Shown: in pieces, positions 46,798-56,505 of the stretch
Position numbering within the stretch: position 1 is the stretch's first letter
Layout: each line of letters opens with the position of its first letter
Origin: DATMER01 sp963844885
GTDB taxonomy: Bacteria > Acidobacteriota > Thermoanaerobaculia > Multivoradales > UBA5704
Assembly: GCA_963844885.1 (NCBI GenBank)
Contig: CAWJQA010000018.1
Span: 620,001-684,000, forward strand
DNA length: 64,000 bases
Direction of reading: 5' to 3'
Made by a program: the position numbers and the translations under genes
Notes under the pieces: model-generated
The model's input: only the letters and a program-made list of their open reading frames with translations
Told to the model about the DNA's origin: nothing
The model's database searches: none

Positions 46798-47523
46798 CCT
46801 TGAGGCCAAGTCCCTGCACGCGATCACCGGTGGAGTAGAACTTCTTGCGAAGAAGGTCAAAGGCCCTGTTCGACTGGCTCTCGTTGAGCACCTTGCGCCC
46901 AATCGGCCGTGCGACCAAGTCTGCGAGCTGCAGGCCGCAGCAGTTGGCCTTCTTGTCAGCGATGGTCACCTGGAAGTTCAGCCGCTCGCCCTTGTAGTTG
47001 GCACCATCGCCACGCGACTGAACTCGGCCTTCAACTCCTCATCCTCGCGTTTGCCGCGGGCCTCAAAGAGGATGTGGGTCTTCCGGTCGTGCTGGCCCTG
47101 GGTCTTCAGGAAGCTGTGGACTCGTTCCAGGCCGTAGCCGAGCGCGATGTGGTAGGGATTCCGAGGCTGGGCGTACTGGTCGCGGAGCCTTTCCTTGGAG
47201 ATGGCCGACGCGATGAGCGTGAAGGGGATGGCCTCAATCAGGTGGGTGAGATCCTGCATAAACGCGTTCCGCCGTTCCGCGTCAACCAGGAAGCTGAAGG
47301 GGCCCGTGGCTTTGCGGATCTCCCTCTCGTGCAGGACCACCATTTCGTGACCGAAGTAGCGGAACTTCAGCTCCTGAAGTGCCGGGCTGGCCTGAAGCCT
47401 GTATGCCTCCTTCGGGAAGATGCAGAAGGCCAGGACGAAGACGGGATACTCCGGATCGATGGAGGCGAGGCCGTGATCGCCGCTCTCATCGACGTAGACG
47501 ATATAGTCACTCTCTCTCACCAT
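46798..47523 (-). pseudogene. DUF3800 domain protein, frameshifted and cut by the IS
   Basis: The N-terminus YIVYVDESGDHGLASIDPEY carries the DUF3800 acidic motif. Then come FVLAFCIFPKEAYRLQ, HEREIRKATGPFSF and ALGYGLERVHSFLKTQG. Near 47010 the frame moves: GANYKGERLNFQVTIADKKA, then NCCGLQLADLVARPIGRKVL continues to the IS border at 46798. The C-terminal LQLADLVA-RPIGR motif is typical. DUF3800 proteins often occur near mobile or defence loci; biochemical activity is not established. The last part lies at 45319-45434. Confidence 0.85.
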
Positions 47524-47686
47524 CGCGGGTTCTCCGTGAGCACGACAGCCGTCTTCTTGGCCAACGCTGACCGGACAAGACGAGGAAGGCTATGTTCCCT
47601 CGCGGTCTTTCGTCAAGAGACGCCCGTCTTGCTTCCTGGAGCGATCAAGTCACGGGTAGAGACTCTCGCCCGGGAGAGATTGGTGG

Positions 47687-47725
47687 CCACCGCGGATGTG
47701 CCCGTGGCGGGCTTGTCCGCGGTGG
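47687..47725. repeat. Perfect 10-bp inverted repeat
   Basis: CCACCGCGGA at 47687-47696 and TCCGCGGTGG at 47716-47725 are exact complements around a 19-bp loop. No gene can be assigned to the surrounding 47524-47800 stretch. It could be an operator or a degenerated element end. Confidence 0.5.
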
Positions 47726-47799
47726 AGTTTCCCCGACCCGTGATTCGGTCCCCAAACGGAACCTGGGATCGTGGCGCGCCCGGACGAGGAGGGCGGCGA

Positions 47800-48135
47800 T
47801 GCGCAGGGTCTAGCACGGCGGCGGCCGCCCCCGCGCGGCCTTGCTGGAGAAGGACGGAGGCGGATTCGAGCGAGACGAGCGCCGTTTCGTAGGCGATGGC
47901 CTGGTCGAGTCGACGGCAGAGCAGTTCGCACAGACCCCCAACTCGCGAAAAGGTGGCTCTCCTGGCCGAGAGAGGCGTCGGGTATGGTGGGCGCCCTTCA
48001 GGCGCTCCCAGAGCCGATCCGCCTCGACTCTTGATGGGGCCAACCCGGCATCGACAGTGCTGAAGGACCGAAATGGATCAAGGACAGCAGTCGGTCCAGG
48101 GTGTCCTGATCGAGGTGCGTGTGCTCCAAGGTCAT
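47800..48135 (-). pseudogene. Decayed TPR-type regulator or sensor remnant
   Basis: An ATG at 48135 opens MTLEHTHLDQDTLDRLLSLI. Other frames then give FRELGVC, ELLCRRLDQ, and AIAYETALVSLESASVLLQQ followed by GRAGAAAAVL. The last part parallels DYALVSLDLALLLLEQDRTA of the HTH-TPR regulators at 5-8 kb, and the N-terminus resembles zinc-finger/TPR relatives of that family. Frame changes and missing repeats show it is a relic. Confidence 0.4.
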
Positions 48136-48457
48136 CCCTCCCTCCCTCCCTTCCTCCCTCCCTCTCTCCTTGCTTGAATCCATGTCTCGCGCCGTAGTAT
48201 AATTGCGTAGCGGGGAGGAACAAAGCGGTGTCGGCCCGCCTCCAAGCACAGGATCAGGTTTCGTCCATCGGGGTCAAGGCCGGAGCCATTGTCGCCGTTG
48301 GTGGTGGCTACGCCCTGCGTCGAGGCCGCTCCCGGTAGCGTCCAATACGGTCCGACCAGAGACCGGGCCTTCTCTGTATCTGTCCTCAATGGCTGGCGAC
48401 GAACATGTGCCCTAGCGTCAGGCCGATTCGGAAACTTCGAGGAAGAGCAGAAGTCCG
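48136..48457. other. Non-coding stretch: homopyrimidine tract and promoter candidate
   Basis: 48136-48169 is almost pure C/T (repeated CCCT and CCTC), giving G-runs GGGAGGGAGGGA on the minus strand, a G-quadruplex-type sequence just before the relic's ATG. Downstream lies a sigma-70-like promoter (48174-48203). From 48210 to 48457 I see no gene. Base composition falls here towards the lower-GC island. Confidence 0.55.
48174..48203 (+). promoter_or_regulatory. Sigma-70-type promoter candidate ahead of the methyltransferase island
   Basis: TTGAAT at 48174-48179 and a perfect TATAAT at 48198-48203 are separated by 18 bp. This is an unusually good match for so GC-rich a chromosome. The first gene downstream is the cytosine methyltransferase at ~48458. 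The opposite strand also offers TTGTTC, 16 bp, TATACT towards the relic gene. Confidence 0.5.
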
Positions 48458-49704
48458 GTGCGCGCATCGCTCGTTCGGGATAAGATCGCCCACAGAAAGA
48501 GATTACCCGTCCGGTCTATGGTATATGCAAAAGAAATGCCGACGCCAATCGTCGCTAGCCCGGTCAACGCGACAGATCGCGGTCCCGCTCTTCGTGCCGT
48601 CGATTTCTTCTGTGGGGCTGGTGGTATGACCTGTGGGTTACTTTCGGCGGGGATTGATGTGCTAGCCGGAATTGACAATCATCTTCCGTGTAAGCCGACC
48701 TATGAACATCGAAGCAACAATAAGCGGCCTAACGGTGAGGCTGCTCGGTTCATCCTTGGTGACGTATCTGCCCTGCGTCCCGCGGATTTAGCAGTTAGTA
48801 TCGAAATCGAGAAGGAAAATGACGCTCTGATTTTCCAGGTTGCAGCCCATGCAATACTGGAGCAAAGTGAATACCTCACGCGAGCGATCAGTACTAGCAA
48901 GGCATTGCTCGGACACTTCAGAGATTCGTTGACGCTTTTCGGCCTGGCTACGTGGTCGTAAGAACATACCCGGCCTTCACACAAGGAGGGCGAGTTCCGG
49001 TCTCGCCGCCTTTGGAGTTCTTGGACAACCCAGGCTACGTCTACGAGCATGACACTGTGGCCGTTTGCTTCTACGGCGTGCCGCAAAAGCGATCACGTTA
49101 CCTCCTGGTAGCCACAAGGGTTTGTCTGCCCGGGTCGAAGCCGGTTATCGCACTTCCAGAGCCAGACAGTGCAACGGGATCTTTCCCGGAAGGCATGAAG
49201 CTTAAGCACTACATCGGAAAGCGTAACGGTTTCAAGTCCATCCCAGCAGGAAAGCGATGTGAGCAGCCTCCTCTGCATTGGGCTGCAAAACTTTCCGACC
49301 GAAACCTTCAGCGGATCAGACTGACACCAAAAAACGGTGGTAGCAGAGTTGCCTGGAGCGAGGATCCCGCTCTACAGATCGAGGCATACCGGGGGAAGAA
49401 CGATATTTTTAGAGATGTCTACGGTCGGATGAGATGGGATGAACCGGCCCCAACAATTACGACTCGGTTTAACAGCCTTTCCAACGGTCGCTTCGGGCAC
49501 CCCGCCGAGAACCGTGCGATCTCTCTCCGGGAGGGCGCGGTCTTACAGACATTTCCCCTTAGTTACGTTTTTCCACGAAGCTTCCCTGAGGCCGCCCGGC
49601 AGATAGGCAACGCAGTACCACCGGAGTTGGCCCGGCGCATCGGCTGCCGACTGATGGAACACTATCGCGACAATTGTGCCGAGAAGAGCTTTGGCAAAAT
49701 TTAA
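48458..49704 (+). pseudogene. DNA (cytosine-5-)-methyltransferase, frameshifted
   Basis: Motif I (LRAVDFFCGAGGMTCGLLSA, then GIDVLAGID) is in the first frame. Around 48826-48960 the frame changes several times: GCSPC (motif IV, catalytic Cys), QYWSKVNTSRE, STSKALLGHFRD, and VDAFRPGYVVV (ENV motif damaged) appear in different frames. From 48952 one frame runs to the end: VCFYGVPQKRSRYLLVATR (motif VIII), EPAPTITTRFNSLSNGRFGH (motif IX), QIGNAVPPELARRIG (motif X). It would methylate C5 of cytosine in an unknown site. About 50% G+C contrasts with the host. It overlaps the ATPase start by ~28 bp. Confidence 0.85.
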
Positions 49705-52655
49705 AACACGTGCGCGGGCAGTCAACATGCTCGGGCGTCAGCAAATCGCTGGTATTCCTACTGCGATCAGTGAACTCTTCAAGAACGCCCATGACGCCTA
49801 TGCTGACCGGGCTGAAGTCAACTACTACAGGGCCGACCGATTGTTTGTCCTTCGCGACGACGGCCTGGGGATGACCCGGGATGACTTTGAGCAGCGATGG
49901 CTTACTCTCGGTACCGAGAGCAAGGTGTCGGCTCGAACTGCTCTCGGACCTCCCCCCGTCGATTCTGCGAAGAGTCCTCGGGCACTTCTTGGAGAAAAAG
50001 GGATTGGGCGACTCGCCATTGCTGCGATCGGACCTCAGGTGCTTATTCTGTCGCGAGCGCAACGTAACGGTCAGTTGTCAGATCTTGTGGTCGCCTATAT
50101 TCATTGGGGCCTGTTCGAACTCCCCGGGGTGGACCTCGATGAAATCGAAGTGCCGATGAGGATGTTCCCGATTGGCGCAATTCCAAGCCAGGCAGAGCTC
50201 TGCGAAATGCTCGATATGGTGGAGGACAATGTCGCGCGGCTCGGCGAACGAGTTGATCCCTCGAAGCGTTCTAGCGTCCTAAGGGAACTCGCCTCCATGC
50301 GGACAGTAGTAGATCCGGAGGAGGTTGAAGGGTACGTACCCGATCTTGATCTCCGGCATACGAGAGGAACTCACTTCTTCATTGTCCCCGCTGATGGGGT
50401 TCTTGATGCTGACCTTAATTCGAACAATGGCGAGGATGCATCGAGTTTGGAGAAACTGCTCCTAGGGTTCACCAACTCGATGACACCGGATCATCCGCAT
50501 CCGGTTATCGCGACGGCGTTTCGAGATCATCGCACCGACGAAAACTTTTGAGAACCTAGTGGGAGAGGATCGATTTTTTCACCCGACGAGTTCCTCGATG
50601 CTGACCACTATATTTTTGGCCGGTTTGACGCGTTTGGGCAGTTCCGGGGCACCGTATCGGTTTACGGCGAGAAGCACGACGATTACCTTGTGGCTTGGCC
50701 AGGTGCTAAGGGCAGCCCAACAAGCTGCGGTTCCTTCGAGATACATCTTGCTGCTGTTCAGCCCACCACCAGAGAAACAACACTGCCGCCAGAGGCGCAC
50801 GCACGTCTCCTCGCAAAAACTCGCAGATTTGGCGGACTCTACATCTACCGCGATGGTGTCCGGGTTCTACCTTATGGCGATGTCGATTATGATTGGTTAG
50901 AGATTGAAAAGCGACGAACTAAGGGAGCAGCATATTACTATTTTTCGCACCGCAATCTTTTCGGCGCGATTCTTCTGTCTCAGAAACAAAACGCTGCCCT
51001 AACTGAAAAGGCTGGCCGAGAGGGATTCCGTGAGAACACAGCATATCGTCAGCTTAGAGATATTCTCAAGAATTTCTTGGTGCAAGTAGCTGGTGATTTC
51101 TTCCGAGAAGAGGGGACGTATGCAGACCGTTTTCAGGAGACTCGTGAGGAGCTGAACCGCCAGTACCGCGCACTGGAGAAAAGAAAGGGATTTACGGCAG
51201 AGCGACGTCGAGCGCTGGGTGAGGCGTTGGACCAATTCTTTCGGAGTTATGACGCTGGTGAGCCAGAGCAGCGTGCGCTGGAGTTGGCCAAATCAGTGGA
51301 GAGCGATCTTTTCGCTGCTCAGATCGTGACGGATCCCCAGCGTGCTGCCACTCTCGTTGTTAGATATTGAGAGTCGCGCACGCGGGGGCTTGCGGGATTT
51401 GGAGGAATCGTATCGGATAACAAGACCGCGAGGCGTAGGTTTGAACAGAAAGCTCGCGCGGGAGTATGAGAATTATGAGAAGGCATACGCCCAGTTGAAC
51501 GATAAGGTGTTTGGAGAGGTTAGAAGTTTGATTGAGGGAGATGTCACAAGCGCTGCGGAGAGAGCCCGTGTGGAGTTGGACCGGAGAATCCGCGTAGAGC
51601 GAGCGCTGGCAGACCTAGCGGAAAATGCCAAGCGCTCTGCCAAGAGCGAGCGTTCGGAGACGCGAGGCGCTCTAGAACGCGTTCGGTCCGAGGTTCTAAT
51701 AGCTACTCGCGAACGGCAGGCGGCTGTGGAGGAGGCAGTCCGATCCGTTATCACCGAGTTTGCGTCTACCGACGTCCAGCAGCTTAATGATGAAAGTCTC
51801 GTCGAACTCCGCGGCACATTAGAGCAGCGCATCCTTGATGTTCAGGAGAGAACTGCGTCGTTTCTGCGTTACCTCCGCAGCCAACTCGAATCGATTGACC
51901 TTAGCGGGGAACTCGGCCAACTTGACCAGATAGAGGCTCTTGAGCAGCGGACGTTGGAGTTGGAGGAACGTTCGGAGTTTGATCTGCAGCTCGCCCAGCT
52001 TGGAATGGCGGTGGACGTGATTAACCACGAATTTGATGCTTCGGTCCGCTCGATCCGGTTAAATCTCCGGAGGCTTCATGCTTGGGCTGATGTCAACACA
52101 GGCCTCGAAGGGCTTTATAACGACTTGCGAACAAGTTTTGATCACCTTGACGGATACCTTACTCTCTTTACCCCTCTTCATCGGCGCCTCAATCGCCAGC
52201 AAGTGGAATTTTCAGGCGCAGACGTAGAGCGATATCTTCATGATTTGTTTGATCCTCGACTTCGGCGGCATCATATTGAACTTAGGACTACCTCTCGATT
52301 TAGGAAATGGGTTGTAACTACATATCCATCCTCTTTTTACCCTGTCTTCGTCAACATCGTTGATAACGCCGTATTCTGGCTGGATAGGATTGTTGCTGAC
52401 CGAGTGATTGAACTGGATGCTGAGGAGCAAACCGTGTATGTTTCCAACACGGGCGAACCGTTTCCTGCCCGGCGCTGGGAGGTCATTTTTGACCAAGGTG
52501 TCTCGTTCAAGCCGGAGGGGCGAGGGCTTGGCCTCTATATCTCGCGAGAGGTGTTGCGGGGGATTGGCTACGGACTTAGCGTAGTTGAACCCCGACCCGG
52601 CATGCAATCAACTTTCCGCATCGCGCCCAAGAAGCCACCAAATGAATTCCACTAG
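49676..52655 (+). CDS. Double-GHKL ATPase with central coiled coil (MORC/MutL-like N-domain, histidine-kinase-like C-domain), frameshifted
   Basis: The N-terminal GHKL domain shows IPTAISELFKNAHDAYADRA (N-box), LRDDGLGMTRDDFEQRWLTL (G1) and GEKGIGRLAIAAIGPQVLIL (G2), as in MORC/MutL/Hsp90 ATPases. Two compensating shifts lie at ~50540 and ~50580 (TFENLVGEDRFF reads between them), then DEFLDADHYIFGRFDAFGQF continues. Another shift at ~51345 leads to LPLSLLDIESRARGGLRDLE. A long coiled coil follows (~51430-51990). A second ATPase domain ends it: LGMAVDVINHEFDASVRSIR, PVFVNIVDNAVFWLD, VSNTGEPFP and GRGLGLYISREVLRGIGYGL. Total ~990 residues. Likely a defence ATPase working with the flanking methyltransferase and Vsr. 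Confidence 0.75.
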
Positions 52656-54378
52656 CGAGTTTTCGAAACGTTCTCGTGAGGTTGCTGGCCGTTTTCTTCA
52701 GACGGCGGTGATTATTGAAGACCAGCCGCGATTCGATGGCAAGCCGCAGGTTCTTGCTAAGCCCGGTCGTGTTTTGGGACTCAGCGGAAGGCCCGTTACT
52801 GATGCGTCGAGAGCAGGGGGTTCGGCAATACATGATCTCGATGCCAAGCAGTTAATCGACGCATTTGCTGGAGTAGGCATTATTTGTGCGGTGCTCAAAC
52901 CAGAACTCTCGTCCGGTTCTGGAGAGGCCGATGCGCCGGACACGATTGCGTCGCTTGGTGATCGCACGAAGTCTGGCCGCTACTCGGGCCGACATCGTCA
53001 TCCTAGATTGGAATATTCCACCTGAATCGAAGCCTGGGGCAAATGCCAATCAGCTAATAAGAAGGATTTTAAAGTCAGATGAGTTGCCTCTGGACTCCCG
53101 AGCAGATCACTACTCACGCCGTTTGCGCCTAATTGCAATATATACGGGCGACGAGGGTCTTGAAGATATAGCGGACGAAATGGAGGTTCTTCTTCGTGAG
53201 TTGAAACCTGAGCCCGGAGTGGTCGAGCGTGGAAAGTACCAAGTTAAGGGTGGCCCTGTCACCATCGCTATCTACGGCAAGAAAGGTTCAACTATAAAGG
53301 CGGATGACGCAGAGCGCAGAGTAGGAGAGGACGAGGTTGCCGCACCGGGTGCGTGATGACTTCGCTGAAATGACCGAAGGGCTTTTGTCCAATACCGCTC
53401 TTGAGGCTCTGAGCGCAATACGAACAAACACTCATCGGATACTGAGGCGGTTCAATCGAGGTATTGATGCGCCCTACGTGGCTCACAGGGCTATGATGGA
53501 GCCTCCAGAGGATGCTAGAGAGCATCCGGTACCTCTTATTGCCTCAGAAATTGAAGGGGTACTTGCGGACGATCCGAAGATTCAGGAACTCGTCGGGCTG
53601 GGAGCAATTACGGAGTGGGTTAATCACATTGTGCTCCGGAATGAAGTTGTTCAATCGTACCTGGGGATGGCTAAAGAACGATTCAAGGAAGAGCTCCTGG
53701 TCCTTCTGAGGGATGGCCTCAAGCGCGCAAAGCCACAGCCGGATCACTTGAAATGGAAAGAACTCATGGAGAGGTTGCAGCGGTACGACCGCGGAGCGGC
53801 AAGCATTATTACGCAAGTCTTGGCAGCAAGGGAGGACGAGGTGGGGGCTGCGCTCGATATGGAGTTCGCCCGGCTTACTTCGTTGCGTTCGCAGTATGAT
53901 GCCCCTCCACCGACTCTTAAGCTTGGCAGCATCGTTTCTTCGACCGACAGTGGCAACCTTCGGTATCTATTGTGTATACAGCCACTCTGCGACAGCGTAA
54001 GACTTGAGCGGCCACGACACTTTCCATTCCTGAGGCTGAAGGAAAGATCTGAGGGGAGGGAGATACCCTTCGATTTTGTGGTTCCTGATGGAGAAAATCA
54101 CAAGAAGCTTTCCTTAGTCGTAAGGCTTACGACATTGTTATTATTAATATGGACCCAGACCCAGGCTCAGCGTCCTAAAGGCCGAGCCTACCAAGGCAGG
54201 TTGGGAGTTCAAACGAAAAGGAAATGGTTCGCCTATTCGATGGCTCGCAGATCTTAAGCCCGAATTCGCTCACCGAGTGGTTACTGAGTTTGTAGGGGAA
54301 GTCGCGCGGGTCGGCCTCACCGAGTCCGAATGGCTCAGGAGAATGGCTCGAAAAATTGAAGCCGTTAGTGCGGAATAA
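52642..54378 (+). CDS. Receiver-like protein of the methyltransferase/ATPase island (frameshifted)
   Basis: The ATG at 52642 overlaps the ATPase stop. FLQTAVIIEDQPRFDG and, after a one-base shift near 52960, LAATRADIVILDWNIP resemble the first acidic strand and the phospho-Asp strand of a response-regulator receiver. A shift at ~53340 leads to RVRDDFAEMTEGLLSNTALE, ALSAIRTNTHRILRRFNRGI, then DAPYVAHRAMMEPPEDAREH. Shifts at ~54120-54180 lead to KAYDIVIINMDPDPGSAS and GWEFKRKGNGSPIRWLADLK, ending at 54378. I read it as one ~578-residue protein, receiver-like N-domain plus a long effector domain of unknown family. It could signal from the histidine-kinase-like half of the ATPase. Confidence 0.6.
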
Positions 54379-54450
54379 GATGAACTCGGCACAGAGGTGC
54401 CGGATGGTCGCTGAGTCGAGGGCAAAAGTTAGATAGATTTGGGCAGTACG

Positions 54451-54896
54451 GTGACAGACCGATATAGTTCCTACAAGAGAAGTGAGATAATGAGCCGTGT
54501 CCGTGGCGCGGACACGAAGCCTGAGTTAAGGGTGCGCTCCTTTCTTCATCGGCTTGGGTATCGTTTTCGTCTCCATCAGCGAGATCTTCCTGGTTGACCA
54601 GATGTAGTCGTGCCGCGCTATAGAGCTGTGATTTTCGTGCATGGATGCTTCTGGCATCAGCATCCCGGCTGCGCTAAGGCGGGCTTGCCGGAGACAAATA
54701 GAGAGAAACGGTTCCGAAGTTGACCCGTAACGTACAGAGAGATGAAGAGCACTCGCGGGCCCTTCGGCAGATAGGCTGGAGAGTGGTAGTAATCTGGGAG
54801 TGTGAACTGCCCAATTCGGGGGCCGTGCTTGCCTCTCTATCTCAAGTCCTCATCGATGTGAGGGAGCGAGCCGCCGCAAGGTCAGTTAGATTGTGA
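54451..54896 (+). pseudogene. vsr: Vsr-type very-short-patch-repair endonuclease, broken
   Basis: From GTG 54451 the frame reads RSEIMSRVRGADTKPELRVR, then SFLHRLGYRFRLHQRDLPG, a TGA stop where Arg/Lys is usual, PDVVVPRYRAVIFVHGCFWH, then QHPGC. After a shift near 54720 it reads LTRNVQRDEEHSRALRQIGW, then RVVVIWECELP, and ends at 54896. These are the Vsr catalytic Asp, His and Trp segments. Vsr nicks beside T:G mismatches left by deaminated 5-methylcytosine, and Vsr-like nucleases also act in restriction. The in-frame stop (CGA to TGA is one transition) and a frameshift mean the copy as read is inactive. Confidence 0.88.
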
Positions 54897-54915
54897 AGAA
54901 ACGACGGATTTCTTT

Positions 54916-55081
54916 TCACAGCCGATGAGGGCCATTCGCCTCCGACAGGTCTCGCGTCACGGTCTGCTCGAAGATCGCTATCCGCGACTCATCGCCGGGC
55001 CGGCGTACCGGGTAGGTCCGCTCTTCCTGAATGGTGCCATCCCGCTTGTGGATGCGGAAGAGTCCGCCTTGACCTGAGTTT
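54916..55081 (-). pseudogene. Unidentified gene fragment (C-terminal end)
   Basis: On the minus strand an open frame reads GQGGLFRIHKRDGTIQEERT, then YPVRRPGDESRIAIFEQTVT, RDLSEANGPHRL and a stop at 54916. There is no start codon. It abuts the truncated DUF3368 gene at 55080, which suggests a deletion join. I do not recognise the family. Confidence 0.35.
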
Positions 55082-55340
55082 AACAGAGAGCGGCGCCCCC
55101 GGAAGAATTCTCCAGGAGCTGGAGCGGAGGTTTTCCGCGCAGCCTCTTCGGAGGGCGTACGCTGACCCAGCCCAGATGGCGCAAGTCAGGAAGATCGATC
55201 CCCAGGTTGGCTCCCACTTGAAGCTCGTCCCGGACCGCCGGTGGGACCACGGCGGTGGCGGCCAGTTGGGGAAGGAGATGAAGAAGCCCGAGTTGGTGCA
55301 GATACTGAAGAGGAGATGTATCGCTGATCACCTCAGGCAA
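55080..55340 (-). pseudogene. DUF3368/PIN-like toxin, C-terminally truncated
   Basis: PEVISDTSPLQYLHQLGLLH (first acidic residue of the PIN-like site), LLPQLAATAVVPPAVRDELQ and LPDLRHLGWVSVRPP are the family's N-terminal half. It then reads LQLLENSSGGAALC and stops where LDPGEAEAIALA would be expected, so the catalytic second half is missing. It overlaps the antitoxin-like gene upstream by 8 bp, as in a toxin-antitoxin pair. Confidence 0.7.
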
Positions 55341-55754
55341 GGCGCGTTTCCTTCTGGAGATCCTCCTCGGTCAGTCGGAAGGTATCCACTCCGTAATCGC
55401 CAAGGCGGGTGAGGAAGAGAGTCCGAGGAATGCCCGCCAGCCGGGCGGCTGCTCCAGAGGAGAGCCTTCCCATCTCGAAGAGCTTCGCCGCCGCCGCCAT
55501 GCGCAGTGTCGCTCCGACCTGCTTCCGCTGGATGCCGCGCATGCGCCGCACCGACTCAGCCTCGTCGGGCTCCGGCGCTCCTTCGAGTGAACGATTGATA
55601 GCGTCGAGGAGCTCCGGCTTTCGTGCCGCTTAAGGAACTCGTCGAGCGCTCGCGAGAAGAGCTGGCTGCGTGAGAGGTGAAGCTGGCGAGCCAGGGTATC
55701 GGCGCGCTCGAACAGAGATTCCTGGACCGAGATGGCAGTCTTGACGATGGCCAT
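55333..55754 (-). pseudogene. Fused antitoxin remnants: RHH (MazE-like) N-terminus joined to UPF0175
   Basis: From ATG 55754 (GGGAGG upstream): MAIVKTAISVQESLFERADT, LARQLHLSRSQLFSRALDEF, LKRHES, a ribbon-helix-helix antitoxin. A frameshift near 55622 leads to ELLDAINRSLEGAPEPDEAE, SVRRMRGIQRKQVG, the usual end of that family. The frame then runs without a stop into ATLRMAAAAKLFEMGRLSSG, AAARLAGIPRTLFLTRLGDY, a UPF0175 antitoxin lacking its first ~20 residues. A deletion seems to have joined two antitoxin genes, the second being the partner of the DUF3368 toxin. Confidence 0.72.
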
Positions 55755-55920
55755 ACGACCTCCCTTCAACAGAAGTATGACCAGGGATTCATACCAGGGT
55801 CAATACCGAGACGCGGCCAACCCAGGGCTCTCCTCGGCCGAGCTGTGCCGGCTTGAGGGAGCGCTGGACGGACGAGCAAGTCTGGTCGTTGACCGGCTCA
55901 CTCTTGCTCGGATGCCAGCC

Positions 55921-56262
55921 TCAGCACGACCGAGCGGGTCTCCGAAGAGATTCGAAAGCGCAGGGCGGCTGCAGGCATACATGTTCTGGCCATTGGTGTC
56001 GACGAGGAAGCTCAAAGCTCCAGATCTCGTCCCCGGTCCGGGTCTCGCGCAAATCATCGTCCTCGCCTCCGGCCGGCATGGCGAGTAGGAGATCTTTGAG
56101 AGGCCTCGTGGCCTTGACAGGGAGCAACGCCTGGCGAAGGATCTCCCAGTGCTCCGCCTCCGCAGAGCGGCCATGACGGGCAGCCCGAAGCTCGAGCTCC
56201 CGGACGACCTCCTCTTCGAGGTTGCGAACGATCAACTGGCTGCCGACGGCCTTCCCACTCAT
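55921..56262 (-). pseudogene. FitA/VapB-type antitoxin running into a FitB/PIN toxin stub
   Basis: ATG 56262 opens MSGKAVGSQLIVRNLEEEVV, RELELRAARHGRSAEAEHWE, ILRQALLP, then LKDLLLAMPAGGEDDDLRET: a complete FitA-like RHH antitoxin of ~80 residues. The frame lacks its own stop and runs on to 55921. In the overlapping frame a TTG starts LSFLVDTNGQNMYAC, the first strand of a PIN toxin, which then decays. The toxin is lost and the antitoxin may still be expressed. Confidence 0.7.
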
Positions 56263-56505
56263 GCTAGCGATGATAGCACGATCGTCCAGACCAAGCACCG
56301 GCGCGCCTCGGAAAACCGGGCCGGTGACGGGGGCACGCGATCCAGACGTCGGGAGCTTCGAGGAGTCCCGGCACCGCTCTACACGCCGCGGCGTCTTTCG
56401 GTGAGGCCGAAGCGCCGGTTCCGCCGGGGACCAGGGCGCCCACCTCGGCACGGCTCCGCGCGGGCCGGCTGGACGTGGCGCGCGGGGTAGGTTACCATTC
56501 ATATC

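Noticed and set aside
54379..54450. Regulatory element between the receiver-like gene and vsr
   Set aside because: Only 72 bp with no palindrome or promoter match that I can support.
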